Counted from the stretch's first letter, positions 35,510 through 48,599 are shown. The stretch: 64,000 nt of DNA from Rhizomys pruinosus (GCA_009823505.1 VZQC01009967.1:801029-865028); one strand, 5' to 3'. Notes: generated from the letters alone by a model not told the origin. Numbers and translations are program-made.

Positions 35510-38500
35510 AACAGCCATAAATTTTTTCTAGAATTAGTGACCTTAAACTTCAGTCTTATCAAGGAGTACATTTCATAATTATTTGATTATATCATACAGA
35601 AAATTTATTTAATTAAATTCTTTCCTAAGACATTTTTTTTTTGATCTGATGAATTAGGCCTAAATTTATCAAAGCAGTAGACTGAGTCTTTGGCATCCAA
35701 ACACATGGTATCTTTTCAAAATAAGATGCATCAATTAAGCACTAGAGAATTCAGTGGTGCCAGGAACACATTGCAGGGTTGAAAAATCATGAACACTTTG
35801 TTACACACTGAAATCGAGAAATAATAATCTGCTACAGCTTCCCCTTCCCCTTTTTGTGAGGCACAAGCTAATGTTATTTTCCAGTAGTACAAAACCCTTG
35901 GAAATCCTTAACTAGGTAGGGTTTGAGGTGCTTCAAAGTCAATTGAAAGGCCCTAGTTCATTTAAAATAATTTGATATTCTAACTAATGCCAAGGAACTA
36001 GCAACAATGCACTTATTATAAGCCAATAATCTATAGAGATTTTAAATGGCTTCTTAATGAATATAAAGATTTTCTGCTTATTAAAAGTACACCATTAGCA
36101 CTTGATAAAACAATACTCCATGTGAGTTTTGGAAGCAGTCAACTTAAAAATGAATCCTAAGATTAAATGTTAAAATGTCCCACAGTTTGCTGTGCATGTG
36201 ATGATTAAAGGAACAGGTGATGCTCTTGGATTCTTGCCACTGCCTGATTAGAAAGACTTTCTCATTGAAAACTTTCTACACAAGTTTGTTGATGCTCTAA
36301 ATAATATATCTGATTTCAAATATTACTATATTCTGGATGGCCTTTGTCAATTTTGTGGCTAACATTAAAGATGAATTGACAAAAAAGGAACACGTTCTGA
36401 CATTTTCAAATTGTATTGAATGAAAAAGTAAGATAAAGAAAATCCCTTAAGATAGCCCCTTACACAAAGGGGCCATTTTCATCCTAAGTTGTTGATTCTT
36501 AGAATTCTGCATGGAATTATAAAAGCTCATTGGAAAACAAGTCATTTAAATCCTAAGTTAAGTTTCTGGCTCTGGTTAGGTAATAGCTGCTGCCACTTTC
36601 ATTTGACTTTAGACAGATGTTGTATCCCACAATTAAGCTATGGTGAATATAAATTTTGAAAGACCTAATGGTTTGTATTTTCTTTGGCTCCATATGAAAA
36701 AAGAAAATAACCCCAAGAACTGGAGTTTTTTGAGAAGTTTAATCTGCCCATCATCACATATATATCAACTACCTCCCACATGGTTAAATATCTCATTTGC
36801 TATTGGAGTTGTATGTTTAGGGTTTCAGTTTTAACCACATCTTATTTAACCATGGGACCAGAAAGGTATTTGTACAACATCACTATTGATATGGGAACAC
36901 ATTTTACATATGTCTAACTCTTTGAACAAATAACACATTTATATTTCTTTTAAGGTGATTTAAGCCTGATTTTTAAATCCCATTTGGCCACAGGACATGG
37001 AATAGTGCTCTGACTCACATGAGTAATGTGCTTGTGGCTAAACTGGAGTGTCCTTTAAAAAGACCACATTCTTATTTATTTTTCTTAAAATATTGTTTTG
37101 GTTGTTTTATTTGGTAAATAAGTCCAGATATTAAACATGTGTTTCTTTTTCTTGTTTTAATTGATGGGGTAAATGGAGTGGCACTAAGCTGGTTACTAAT
37201 ACCCTCTATAAGATATTTTGTCCTAAAGCTTGAGCAATTTTTTTTAATTGCAGTGGAAATATAGATTCTTTTTGTAAACCCCAATTCTTTATCAGAAAGT
37301 CCATAAGAATTATATGAAATATCTCGGGCAATCGTATATTTTTATTTGGTTGTAGCTATTGAATAAGCATTTAAATAGTATAGATGGTTAAGTTAAAGCA
37401 AAAAAAAAGGAATAGAAATTAAAATTGAAATAAAGCACACCTACCTATAAAACTAATTCTGTGGAAGCAGCTCAACAAGAAGAATGCAAGTGCATTTTTT
37501 ACTGTCTTCAAGAGGGTGTCTGTGTTTCCTTATTTAATTCTGGACTCACATAAACATCAGGTCCTCACCAGCTCAGATCCTCTAAAAAGTATTGCCCTTG
37601 TCTGCTGCATCTCACACACTCAAACCTTTCCATAGCGTCTTCCTCCAGGCATTTATAATTGCCAAAAGGTGATTCCTTTGTTCCTTGTTTGCTTTCTCAC
37701 TGGAGTACAGGGAATTTGGGAGAAGAGCCTCATTTCCTGTTTACCGCCTACACCCCCATCTGGGACTTGGCACAGAGCAGGTGTTGCTAAACACTTGTTT
37801 AAAAAAGGGATGAATAGATTACTTGAGGTAGGTAGTTCTAAATGACTACATGAGGATTCTAAATTTTCATTATTTGACATCCTTAGTGTGAATTTTCTAA
37901 TTAAAATGGGAAAGTATCTTACCTTATTTATTCCTCAATTTAATCTCTTCCTTCAAACAAACCCCTCATCCCAACCTTGGATGCGGTGACATTGATTCTG
38001 TCCCCTGTGAAACTTTCATTAGCAACCCAAATACCAATGATCATCAAAGCATCACGGTGAGTTACTCAAATGAACATTTCTCTAATAGGTGAAAGTTATG
38101 TCCTCAGTCACCTGCTCCTCACATTGGGGTCTGTCATTTTTAAGTTCAAAGATCAAAACTGTATCCCATCTACCTCAAGAAATCTAATTAAAGTAAACTC
38201 ATGGTTTTTCAGAGTTGGACTTTTTTAAGTGGAAATTTTGCTTTATGCTAAGATATATTCAATCAACTTTGGATGAAAAAGCCAATTATGGTGAGGAAAT
38301 AGTCTCCGTGGGTGAAATGACTGCTTATTGAGCAAAATGTTGTGTTCAGGAAGGTTAAGCTAGTAATATTTTAATAGGCTTTCTGTTTTTACATAATCCT
38401 ATTTACTTATATTCACTATTTAATGAGTTATCACCCCATGGTACAATTGAAAGAAATTATTCCCAGAATTAATAAACAACTCATTTTAAACCTTATTTTC

Positions 38501-40095
38501 TTCCTTATAATTTGAGGGAAAAAAATCTATCTGATAAGATTATTGTGATGACTAACACAAAAAGTACTCATAACCAATCTGGCTTAAGAACCATACCAAA
38601 TAGGAAGAATAGACTGTTTGCCAATGTTCTCGCACAGACATACAGTGATAAGCATTTCTTGCCTAGGCAACATGTTGGTTGTGACTCTTTCCCCACATTT
38701 TTTGGTTACTCAGCTGTAAAAGCAGTTGCTCTCTGTGACACACCACTTTTATGCAGAAGTAAGGGATAAGAGGGTTGAGAAATACAGGAGAGGCCCCCAA
38801 GCTTCTACTTAGAGCATTAGGACTCACATTCTACACATTATTCTTTGGCAAACAACAAACAACAACTTTTACAAGCTTAGGCTTGTTACTAAGTGGGGAA
38901 ATATCCTCTTCCACCCCGACCACTTCATAGAGCCATTTAAGTCACATGGCAACATGCAGCGAGGGAAGAACTGGTCACAAGAATAAGAAATACATCTCGT
39001 TTTACCTGCTCCAGTAATCAACACCAAGACTCAATAACAGGCATGGGGGAGGTTTAATGGCAGATTATGTAGGGATAAGCATAAGATGTGCCTCTGTCTT
39101 TTGATGTAGTTCAACATTTCATGAGTACATGTCCTCAGGCCAAGTAGCTACAAAAACAGCCGTTATGACTGAAAGTTAATTTAGACACAATGAGAGGCCA
39201 AGAGTGTAGAGACAGAGCTCAGAGTTGCAGGAGCAGGAAACCTCATCTTCTCATACACATGAACTCTTTGAAAAGGCTATTCTCAGCCCATCCATTTCTT
39301 CCCACAAAGATCATCCCCCAGTATCCTCGTCAGTTCCCAGGCTACCAGGATCAGCGTTACCCAAGGTGTTAGAGAATGAACATTTGATGACTTCACCCCC
39401 ATCTTACCAAGTCAGCACTTAGAGAAACTGAAGTATACAGCCCGATTTGAGAGACACAGATTTGGCATTAATGGTAATTGTCATATAAAAGCAACAAAAC
39501 CAGTTGAAATGTAAAAGGCTGAACATAGTTGTAACAGGATCTCTTCTGAAATATTGATTCAGAAGAGCAATATTCCTATTTCTAAACTTGGAGAGCTGAC
39601 AATCTCTATCAAGAATTAATATCCCCTCAGAAAAAAAGCTTAGCTACTAAAATATAAATTGAAAGCTGTCTAAATAAATCAACTTTGTTGGATATATAGT
39701 TACTTATTTCTGTTTATATTGACTGATATTCCACTGTATGGATTACTATTATTTACCTACCCATAAATTTTAATTCTTTTTTGGCAATGTCAATGATTGA
39801 AACAGGGCCTCAAGCATGGTAAACAGTGCTTTACAACTGAGTGATAGCCTCGTTAATTTTTTTTCAAACACTGTTGTTGGGTATTCATCTAAGTGGCTTT
39901 GCCAAGCAATGGAACAGGTATACTTTTTTCCCCATAGAAGTTGCCTTATTTTATATTTCTAACAAATGTATGCATGTTCTGGACTTTAAAACTTCACCAA
40001 CATTCAGTATTTTTAGAATCTTTAAATTTCTTAATTTTAGTGGATATGTACAGATAACTTACTGATGATGTGATTTATATAACCCTAGTCAAGAT
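35510..40095. other. Longest unique stretch, about 4.6 kb
   Basis: No SINE of any age is recognised except an ID-like relic at 39785-39848. No gene-like frame is found: small frames at 36640, 37653, 38512 and 39190 have no motif. The scarcity of repeats compared with the rest of the window is notable. Confidence 0.45.
39785..39848 (-). mobile_element. Possible ID/B4-type relic
   Basis: 'gggcctcaagcatggtaaac' and 'acaactgagtgatagcct' resemble the minus strand of an ID-like element. Confidence 0.3.
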
Positions 40096-40097
40096 AT

Positions 40098-40315
40098 CAA
40101 GCCATGAGGGCTCAGTTCTTCAAAGCACTTACTGTTCTTCCAGAGGACTCTGATTTGGTTTCCAGTACCCACATGGCAGCTAACACTCATGCTTAAATCC
40201 AGTTCTAGGGGATACAGTACCTTCCTTCTTCTAGTGTTTGTGGGCATCAGGCATGCATGAGTTGTGTTTACATATATGCAGGCAGATATGAAAACAAACT
40301 CTTTTATAAATGATA
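40098..40315 (+). mobile_element. B2 SINE, old
   Basis: Plus-strand B2 with 'ttccagtacccacatggcag' and a diverged 3' half. Confidence 0.72.
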
Positions 40316-40649
40316 TCAAATAATTCCATGTGGTCACTGACAAAGCAGGTCTTCTTTTGTGATACTCTTGATCTGGTCATTTTCCCATGTAATTGTTTAT
40401 ATTATTGCTATTATGTAATATGGGCTATCTATAAATTTAAGGTACAAATTCTCACATTTTTATATTCAGACTATTCTTTTTTTTAAGTAACATGCTTAAT
40501 CTTTATTCTTTTTTAAATTTTATTTATTTTTAAGGGATGCTCAATATAAGAGCACAGTGTTTTCAGATCACATTAACATTGCTCAGTTTGCCATACAAAT
40601 AGTTAATTGGCACTAGCATCCACAGATGAGGGATTGTTTCCATTTTCCT

Positions 40650-40930
40650 CATGTAGTCCTTTGAGAAGATATATATTGTTGATATGTAGATGTCCAATTT
40701 GTCAACTTATATTATGAGTTGTGCTTTTGGTACCCTCTGTAAAAACTTGTTTTAATACAAAATCAGATGAATATTGTGATTTGTTTTCTTCTAGATTAAT
40801 TTTAGCTTCACCTACTACACTTGGTAGTGTATGCTGTGTGATAGGGGATTATCTTTTCCTTCAAACATTTATTCCTTGTTCCAACACCATTTTTAGAAAA
40901 GGTTCCCTTTTTGTTGAGTTGCCATGGGGA
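40650..40930 (-). mobile_element. Possible ancient L1 ORF2 fragment
   Basis: The order 'tgtccaatttgtcaac', 'gcttttggtaccctctg', 'attaattttagcttc', then 'ccaacaccatttttag' matches the layout of the minus strand of mammalian L1 ORF2. Divergence is high. Confidence 0.4.
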
Positions 40931-40934
40931 CTAT

Positions 40935-42325
40935 CAACAGCTGCCAAGACCCCTTTTTACTTTTATTGGTTGTATAAGGTATATAAATATCTTTTTATAT
41001 CAGGCATGGTTATAAAAATGGAACATATTTTTTATGATTCATGAAAAGATAGTCATCACTACTGCAATAACAGTGGTACAGTTCTTTAATCAGATTTTGA
41101 GCAAAACCATGATCTCACATCCTGTAATTGTCTATTTTAAAATCTTTTAGAGGATTTGATATTTCACTATGATTTCAGTTATTGGACACACATGGGAAAT
41201 GTGTTTGGACTTATCTTCTGCAGGGTCATTGTGGGATGCCTGAAAATGTGTTTATTAAATGTTAATGCAGTAATTTTCTACATTTAAAGAGCTGTAAGGT
41301 ACATATTTTATAACTGAATATTGATTCTGCATTACAACAAAATCACAATTTCTTTACATTGTATAAGAGATATCATTGAAAATGGAACAAAATAACTTGG
41401 ATTTTCAGTGAAAATGAACATTTGATATTAATTATTGAAATGATTTTCTGTTGATAGTTATTAATTGTAAGATTTTATTTTAAAGTTTTGTGGTCAAATA
41501 TTATTTCATAGCACACTAACTCTGAGTTGTTTCATGGGGATAAATATTCTAGGATCATTCAATCCTAGGAGATATTGGGCTGGAGTTAAGGAGTCATTAG
41601 ACAATGAGAATGTTTGCCTTTATGCAAATAAACAACTCAAGTGGTAACAATTGGAAATTAAGTGTAACTATTCAACCAGAAAATTGACAAGTCCAGTTGG
41701 AGAAAACATAACTGTGAAACTATTTTCACAGAAATATTAAAAGAAGATATTTTTCCATTGGAGAACTTTATTAAATACTAGCGAAAACCATCACTACATT
41801 ATACAATAACTTAGAGAAAACAGGGAACATAACACTTTTAATGTATTTTTTCACAATAAATAAATGTCTTTAATTTTTCTTCATTGTAGCATACACAATC
41901 CATGGCAAGCATTCTGGGATGTGGAGAGGGAAACATGAACCCAAATGATATAACAACTTTCTTTAATTCTCACATTTTTTTATTTCCAACTCATCACATG
42001 GATTGTTCATATTACCACATGATTAAAATTTTAAAGTGCTTAATCAAGACCATTATTTCTATGTTTGTATGGCCACACTTCTTTTACTTCCACTGCCTAA
42101 ACTCAAGATTTTTTTTCTCTGTCATCATAGATTTCGTGTACTTTTAGCGTTTGTACTTTGGTGTGGCTGCTAAGTCTGATATTGCTATAGATATAGCTGG
42201 AACTTTGTTTCTCTATTTTCCTCAATTCTAAGATTTATGAGAAAGAAATCTCTTTTCTAAAAATACATTAAAACATACATCAACTTGCTATGTAGTTTAG
42301 GAATGTAAAGTTACATTTCTTTTTA
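40935..42325. other. Unique AT-rich spacer
   Basis: No gene or named repeat. Confidence 0.5.
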
Positions 42326-42329
42326 CCTG

Positions 42330-42690
42330 CATGCAAGTTTACTGTTAAACTGTGAATCCCTAAATGTGTTTTGGAATGAATCTATAGTTTACATTCAGAG
42401 TTTCTAAGTTTGGTATATGTGTAGAGTGTCTATATGCACATTTTGGAGTAATATAAAATTAAAGGGAACAACAACAAAAAGACTTGTTCAAAGAACAGAC
42501 CAAAACAGTAAACTTCTGTATCGAAAAAGTTAAAAAAGACTGAGAAAAAGATGCAAGACAGGACTTACTATGTATGGCAGAATGCATGAGTTCTGGTGGG
42601 GAGGCATAGATGGGAGAAGGGGTCTAATTGGATTAAGAAATGTATGAAATGTACAAAAGTTCAACAAAAAATTAAGAAAGAAAAAAGTAA
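42330..42690 (+). mobile_element. L1 3' UTR, 5'-truncated
   Basis: The part at 42390-42455 matches the 3' UTR of the large L1 (about 56970-57050). It is followed by 'aaaaagatgcaagac', 'tatggcagaatgcatgag', a G-rich tract and 'atgtatgaaatgtac'. This end module is also the last module of family R, which links the two. Confidence 0.65.
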
Positions 42691-42694
42691 TAAT

Positions 42695-42812
42695 AGAGAC
42701 TACAAAGTCAGGGGGAGGTGGGTTAGTCAAGTGGAGGTGGGCCTGGGGCAGAGGGTCTGAATATGATCAAAATACATTATATGAAATTCTCCAAGAATCA
42801 AAAATAAAAGAT
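42695..42812 (+). mobile_element. Lx-like L1 3' terminal fragment
   Basis: 'atatgatcaaaatacatta' and 'gaaattctccaagaatc' followed by an A-rich end is the typical Lx-like terminus. Confidence 0.6.
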
Positions 42813-42883
42813 GGAGAACTAGAGGAAGACACTGGACACTGACTTCCAGCCTCGATTTGTACATGCATGAGCATATGTACCTG

Positions 42884-42885
<2 letters not shown>

Positions 42886-42928
<43 letters not shown>
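42886..42928. repeat. CA microsatellite
   Basis: About 21 CA units. The Cys-Val frames on the minus strand are artefacts. Confidence 0.97.
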
Positions 42929-42929
<1 letters not shown>

Positions 42930-42931
<2 letters not shown>

Positions 42932-43630
42932 TACACATGCTCTCCCACACATTTTCTCACATGAGATTGTCTACCTCCCCTTTCTAAGCTCATGGCGGAT
43001 ATTTTGGACAAAATTTCTAAAGGAGAGAAGATACGTTGTCTTTATTGATTGCAACAAAACCTATCATTTAATTAGATGAAAAAAACCCCACACTCTTCAA
43101 ACAGAGACAGGAAACAGAGAGGTGGGGGAACTGATCATATTAAAAGAGAACAAGTAGGAAACAAAGGAAAGAACATGAGGTTTCTAAAATTCAATTTTGC
43201 ACCACAAAAACAATAAAGAGCGAAACTTCCAAGGGGAGATCTAGCCAGTGGTGTGGAATAGAAAGTTGCTATTTTTTCCCCAAATCAACGGAAAGAAGTA
43301 CAAAAGATGAGATGTATGTAGAAGCACTCAACCTAAGAATTATGAGTCAATGGGTTGTCCTTAGGAAGAACCATGCTCATCACTACCAGAAACATGCTCC
43401 ATAGAAGGGTCACAAGACTCACAAGCCAACAGAATTTAAATATATATATATATATATATATATATGGAAAATAAGTCATAATGCACACAAAGTATCTGTG
43501 TTCCTTACAACCAAACAGGAAATTATAGCATTAACACACAAGTTTTGACATACAAATTATTGATTCCTAAAGTAAGCTGCTGTTCAAATAAGTGGTTGAT
43601 AGAAAAATAGTCTCACACATTTAATGTTTT
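42930..43630. other. Unique spacer
   Basis: No gene. A TA run lies at 43440-43465. Confidence 0.5.
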
Positions 43631-43633
43631 AGA

Positions 43634-43772
43634 AAACAAAATGCTCAAATAAAATTTTTGAAAAATTTACTTCAAAGTAGATAACAGAAAAATGTTAATA
43701 TACAGTATCAAACTATAAAAGAATTGGAAAACAGGATGAGTATAAGTATTATAATTACTATCTGTAATGTAG
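43634..43772 (+). repeat. Left copy of a 139-bp direct repeat (possible long target duplication)
   Basis: It matches 49732-49870 without gaps and with two mismatches (actataaaag/actataagag and caggatgag/caggacgag). L1 sequence begins a few bases to its right. The right copy directly follows a poly(A) tract, so the pair brackets a 5.96-kb block as a target-site duplication would. Confidence 0.85.
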
Positions 43773-43777
43773 GTCTA

Positions 43778-45640
43778 CTAAGGGATGCTAAACTCCACCA
43801 AGAAACTCCTAGAGATGAGTTAGGACTTCAGTAAGTGGGCAGGATACAAAAATTAAACCGTAGAAAAATCAGTAGCCTTCCCTCTACACCAACAACTAGG
43901 CAAGCTGAAGAAGGAATACAAAGGAGACCTTTCCCACTCACAATAGCCTCAAAACAATAAAATACCTAGGGACAAACCTAAACACCAAAGGCACCAAGGA
44001 CCTCTACAAAAAAAGTTTAAACCTCTGGGAAAGAAATTTAGAAGAGCATAAAAGATGGAGAAACCTCCAGTCGTGGATTGGGAAAATAAATATAGTAAAA
44101 AGTCCATTTTTTTTTGTACCTAATTATTTCTTGATACAGAATTTAATCATCCAATCAAATCCCCAAGAGCTTCTTCACAGGTTTTGAGAAAAACAAAATC
44201 CTCAATATCATTTGTGAAAAACAAAAGACCCCAATAGCCAAAGCAACTCTGGGTGAAAAGAGCAATACAGGGGGATCGGCTCCCATGACATCAAACTATA
44301 CTACAGGGCTATAGTCATAAAAAAAAAAGCTTGGTACTGTGCACAAAAAGACCAGTTGAACCGATGGAATAAAAACTGAAGATCCAAACCGGACACATAC
44401 AATTTCCAGCCATCTCATAGTTTGATAAGGAGGCCAAGAAGACACTTGGGAGGAAAGATATCATCTGCAACAAGTGGTGTTTGGCAAAAACTGGATCACT
44501 ACCTGTAGAAGACTGAAATTAAACCCTACCTCTCACCCGGTTTACAAAAGTCATTCCAAATGGATCAAAGACCTCACACGTGAAATCCAAAACTCGGAGG
44601 TGATAGAAACAAAACTTGGCACAGACTACAAGACATAGGTGTAGGAAAAGAACCTTCCTAATATCAGACAGCAGCTGCACAAAAATAAGATCGACAATGA
44701 CAAATGGGACCTATTAAACTCAGAGCTTCTGTACATCAAAGGAAACAATAAAGAAGTGAAAGAAAAACCACAAATGGGAGGAAACAATCAGCGGATACAC
44801 TGACAAAACATCTGACAAGCATAAATTCAAGAGTATACAAGCTACTTCAAAAAACAAAGAAGAAGAAAAACAATGAATCACTCAGAAGATGGAGCAAAGG
44901 ATCTGAACAGAGACTGTCACAGAGGAGGAATTAGAAATTGCTGAGAAACACCTTAAGAAGTGTGTTCAACATCTGCTATAATTAAGGAATGCAAATAACC
45001 ACCTTAAGAGTACCAATCTTACTCCAGTAAGACTTGCTAGGATCAAGAAAACAAATGATGCCAAGTGCATTAGGAGATGGTGTGGGGAAAGGGAACACTC
45101 ATTTCATGTGCTTGTGGGAATGTAACATCTTGTGCAGCACTATGAAACGTGTGGAAGAACTTAAAAGACTCGACAATGACCTGCGTTTGACCAGTCATAC
45201 CACTCCGGGGTATACTACCCACAGACTCATCTTACTGCAGAGATACATGCCAGCTAATTTATTGCCGCTTGTTCACAGTAGCAAAAAAACTGGAATCAAC
45301 CCAAAGCCCCTCACGGAACGAATGGATAGACAAAATGTGGTACAATGTACCAATGGAAGTTCTATTGCAGCGGTACAAGAAAAGACAACAATCATGATTT
45401 GCAGGCAAATGGTATGGAGAACTGAAGACATCATGTTAAGTGAAGTAACACAGTCCCAGAAAAACAAACGACAAATGGTATCTCCTCATAATGGGATGCT
45501 AGTGACCAATAACCCAGTTATAAATATTTCTTGTAAGGGATGCATAGTAAAAGAACAACAGAAAGATGAATCAGAAAACAGACTGAAATGTTGACTTGGG
45601 AAGGGTGGGAGGGGTGGGAGATGGAAACAGGTGTAATAAT
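43778..45640 (+). mobile_element. L1, 5'-truncated in ORF2, degenerate
   Basis: It starts at 'aagggatgctaaactcc', just after the reverse transcriptase active site (compare 55137), and follows ORF2 to its end. The 186-codon frame at 45034-45594 is the last part of ORF2 in mixed frame ('SEVTQSQKNKRQMV'). Many stops and indels are present, and divergence from the L1 at 51-57 kb is clearly greater than that between the two 139-bp flanks. A G-rich tract at 45600-45625 may be its 3' UTR start. Confidence 0.8.
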
Positions 45641-45644
45641 TCAA

Positions 45645-46186
45645 TTGTGGTGCATATTTAATTGACGTGAGTTCAACAAGTACCCAGTTTTTGCCAGACA
45701 CTGCCTACAGGACACATGGTGTTTTAGGACTTAGTAAAAGTAAACATGTGGTAATATTAATCAACATTGGTTTTTAAAGGCTGATAAAACGGTAATGCAT
45801 CTGAGTTAATTGGTGATATAAACTGCTGTTGTCCACATTAGCTTTAATAAACTGTATAACAATTACTTTGGGATGGCATGTATAAACAAATGTTCTCTAG
45901 AATTATGCTGTCATATAGTATATCCTGGTAACACTTCTTTCACCTATAGGATGATTTAATCTAAAAATAAAGTTTGTTCCCAAGTTAATCACATACAGTA
46001 ACCCAAAACAGCATGGTGAACTTGATGAAAGTGTGCCTTGACGCCACCCTATAGGTATATATAATACAACTGCTTTCTTGAGACTCATTCAAAAATAAAA
46101 ACCTAAAATAAAAAAGGGGGAATATATAGATAATGAAACTTTTTTGTCAAAAACCTGGCAATCCAAAGCTTAAAACTAACTATGGG
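45645..46186. other. Sequence of unknown origin between L1 and family R
   Basis: Mostly AT-rich. A purine run 'aaataaaaaaggggg' at 46109-46121 looks like a polypurine tract but no LTR follows. No gene. Confidence 0.4.
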
Positions 46187-46204
46187 AAAGGATTTGTATG
46201 TTCT

Positions 46205-46741
46205 TTTCTTTTTTTAATTTATTTTTAATTGGATGATTTGGTGTATTTCATACAATCATTTTCCCATTCAGTTTCAGGCGTATATCCCCTTCCCTTCCCC
46301 CCACTCCACCCCACCCATCACCCATCCAGATCGTGCATTCTGCCGTAAGTTTTCTGCTCTTTCTCTGCTTTTTTGTTTTGTTTTTTTTCATATTTTTTTT
46401 TAACAATAGGTGATAATTTGTGAGTACAGAGCTTGGCAGCCCCATAGAGAAACAGAAACACAACCAGAACTGCACTAGAGACGAAGAACATCAGCTTCAG
46501 AGAAGAGTAGGTGTTTTTGGCTTCTCATCCACCTGTGACCCCTTTTCTAAGCCTAGGGAACAATCTGCAGAAGAGGGGGCGCTGGTAATGAATGTAATGG
46601 CTTCAATTGGGTTAGGGTGAAACTACACAATGAAGACTGGAACACTACATTTGATCAACTTGATTTGAACATACAAGCCCCCCCCCCCTTTTGCGGATGG
46701 TGGGACCCACTGAGCTGTGTTGGGTTTGGGCACACGCTTGC
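46205..46741 (-). mobile_element. Family R, minus-strand insertion with inverted 5' part and target duplication
   Basis: 46205-46428 is the 3' end of family R (modules E and end of D) on the minus strand. 46429-46741 is its upstream part (modules C and D) on the plus strand. About 25 nt of D are lost at the junction. Flanks 'aaaggatttgtatgttct' (46187-46204) and 'aaaggatgttgtatgttct' (46742-46760) form an 18-19-bp target duplication with one indel. Read on the minus strand this is an inverted 5' part joined to a sense 3' part: twin priming. Confidence 0.8.
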
Positions 46742-46761
46742 AAAGGATGTTGTATGTTCTA

Positions 46762-47278
46762 ACAGGCCAGAGTATTGCACCTGAACTAATGGCTGAGAAA
46801 GAAGAACTGCAGCTTTGCAAGGAGTAGGAAGTATCAGAAGTCCCAGCAAAAGGATTGCCTCTGGGCATTGAAGGGAAGAAATGATGCCTCATATTGCTGA
46901 GGACACCAGGACATCCTCTCTGGATTCCTACTGGTAATCAACTTTTTATGAATCCTACTGAAGCTTACTCTAGGTGCCAAAAAGGTTTTATACAAGAGAC
47001 TCTTTAACTCCCCCCCCCATAGAATAAGGAAAGAATATGATAGATGATGAGGTCGTTCTTGCAGCTGTAAGATGATTGGAGCCAGCTGTTATAAGTGTAT
47101 TCTCTTCGGGTTGAAAATCAGTAGAACTGCCTTCTTTGATTGACTAATGACACATAGAAACTCTGGTGAGGGAGGATGTATTACCTCTAGTTCCAGAACC
47201 GAATATAAATGCTAAAAGTTCTTCTAAAGCTTGCATTAAGCACACAATAATTAATACTTAATACAGGAAGCTTTCTGC
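46762..47278. other. Unassigned sequence upstream of the longest family R copy
   Basis: No gene or named repeat. It may be more of family R's 5' part, but no second copy exists here to test it. Confidence 0.4.
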
Positions 47279-47279
47279 A

Positions 47280-48490
47280 CATCAACAATGTATTATTCTA
47301 CGCAAGGAAGATGTTGGCCAGAGGATCCAAGCCCCCACAAAAGGTAAGGCTCCCTTGCACTCCAAACGTGGATATCTTGCAAGGAGAGAGGTGACAAGGC
47401 TCTGCTGTTGAAGACCTGAGATAAACAATGGGAAAAGATGTATGAGACCACACCTGAGAGATACAGATGGTTTCTGGAATAGCCAGAGAGTGTTTACCAA
47501 AAGGCCACTAAAGACAAATATAGGTCTCTTGAGTCAAGCAAGACTCCTCTGTCAGCACCAGCTATACCTCTCTGCTTGGAAAAGCTGCGCAGCAGTGGCA
47601 GCCACATGTCTGAATATATCCCAAATCTTAATTGGCTATTTGCTCTCTCCTTGGAGAATAACCCAACGGCTGAGCCACAAGCTTACATCCTCTAACGGTT
47701 AGGAGAGTTTAAGACCACGAAGACCCTGTCATACTTAACAAAGAAAAATGTTAATTCATGGATTAGCAAACCATCCAAAACATCTGTGTCTAATACCAAG
47801 GTACTACCATACACAATTAGTACTGTTTACAATCCTATATATCTAATGGCCGTGTGCTTCAGTTGTATGGATTGAAAGGCTATATATTATACCTGTTTAA
47901 GTACCTATAATATCTAATTGCATGTGCTCATTAGTAGGATTGAAAGGTTATGCCTGGACAAGCTGGCAGCCCATGAAAAAAAAAAAACAACTAGAATTGA
48001 CTAGAGACCAAGACAACAGCTCCAGAGAAAGTAGACTGTTTTGCTTCTCATCCACCTGTGGCCCTTTTCTAAGCCTAGGGAACAATCTGTGGAAGAGGGG
48101 GCGTGGTAGAATGTAAGGGCTACGATTGGGGTAAATGGTGAAACTACAGCAATGTAGACTGGACACTCATTTGATCAACTTGATTGAACATACTAGCCCC
48201 CCCCCCTGCTGGATGGTGAGACCCATGAGCTGTGTGGGTTTGGGCACAACTGCTCGTAAATTGGTTTTACATGAAGGATGCTTGTACTCACAGATTATCA
48301 CCTACTGTTAAAAAAAAATGAAAACAAACAAACAAACAAAAAAACCCAAAAAACAGAGAAAGACGCAGAAAAGTTATGGCAGAATGCATGATCTGGGATG
48401 GATAGGGGTGGGGTGGGGGGAAGGGAAGGGGATATATGCCTGAACTGAATTGGAAAATGATGTATGAAATACTCAAAACATCAATAAATA
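47280..48490 (+). mobile_element. Family R, longest copy (reference)
   Basis: This copy defines the module order. A (47505-47705) contains 'cccaaatcttaattggc'. B (47705-47945) contains 'aaccatccaaaacatctg'. C (47965-48140) contains 'cctagggaacaatctgtg'. D (48140-48305) contains 'tttgatcaacttgattgaac' and 'gggtttgggcacaactgc'. E (48355-48490) contains 'ggcagaatgcatgatctggg', a G-rich purine tract and AATAAA at the end. No open frame of note. The 5' border is uncertain: shared sequence with other copies starts near 47505. No LTR ends are seen. Confidence 0.8.
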
Positions 48491-48508
48491 TATATATATA
48501 TATATAAA
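48486..48508. repeat. TA microsatellite in the family R tail
   Basis: TA run grown from the A-rich end of the element. Confidence 0.9.
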
Positions 48509-48599
48509 AGAAAAAAAAAGAAAATTATTACTTGAAAAGTAGCATCTGAATTTACTAAATATATCAGCATCATTACTCATGCAAAATCTCTGTCATAGT

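Noticed and set aside
45034..45594. 186-codon plus-strand open frame as a gene
   Set aside because: It is the end of L1 ORF2 read partly out of frame in a degenerate copy.
46100..46140. Retroviral polypurine tract before an LTR
   Set aside because: A purine run followed by AT-rich DNA is present, but no TG-started LTR or matching second LTR follows. The next element is family R with L1-type ends.
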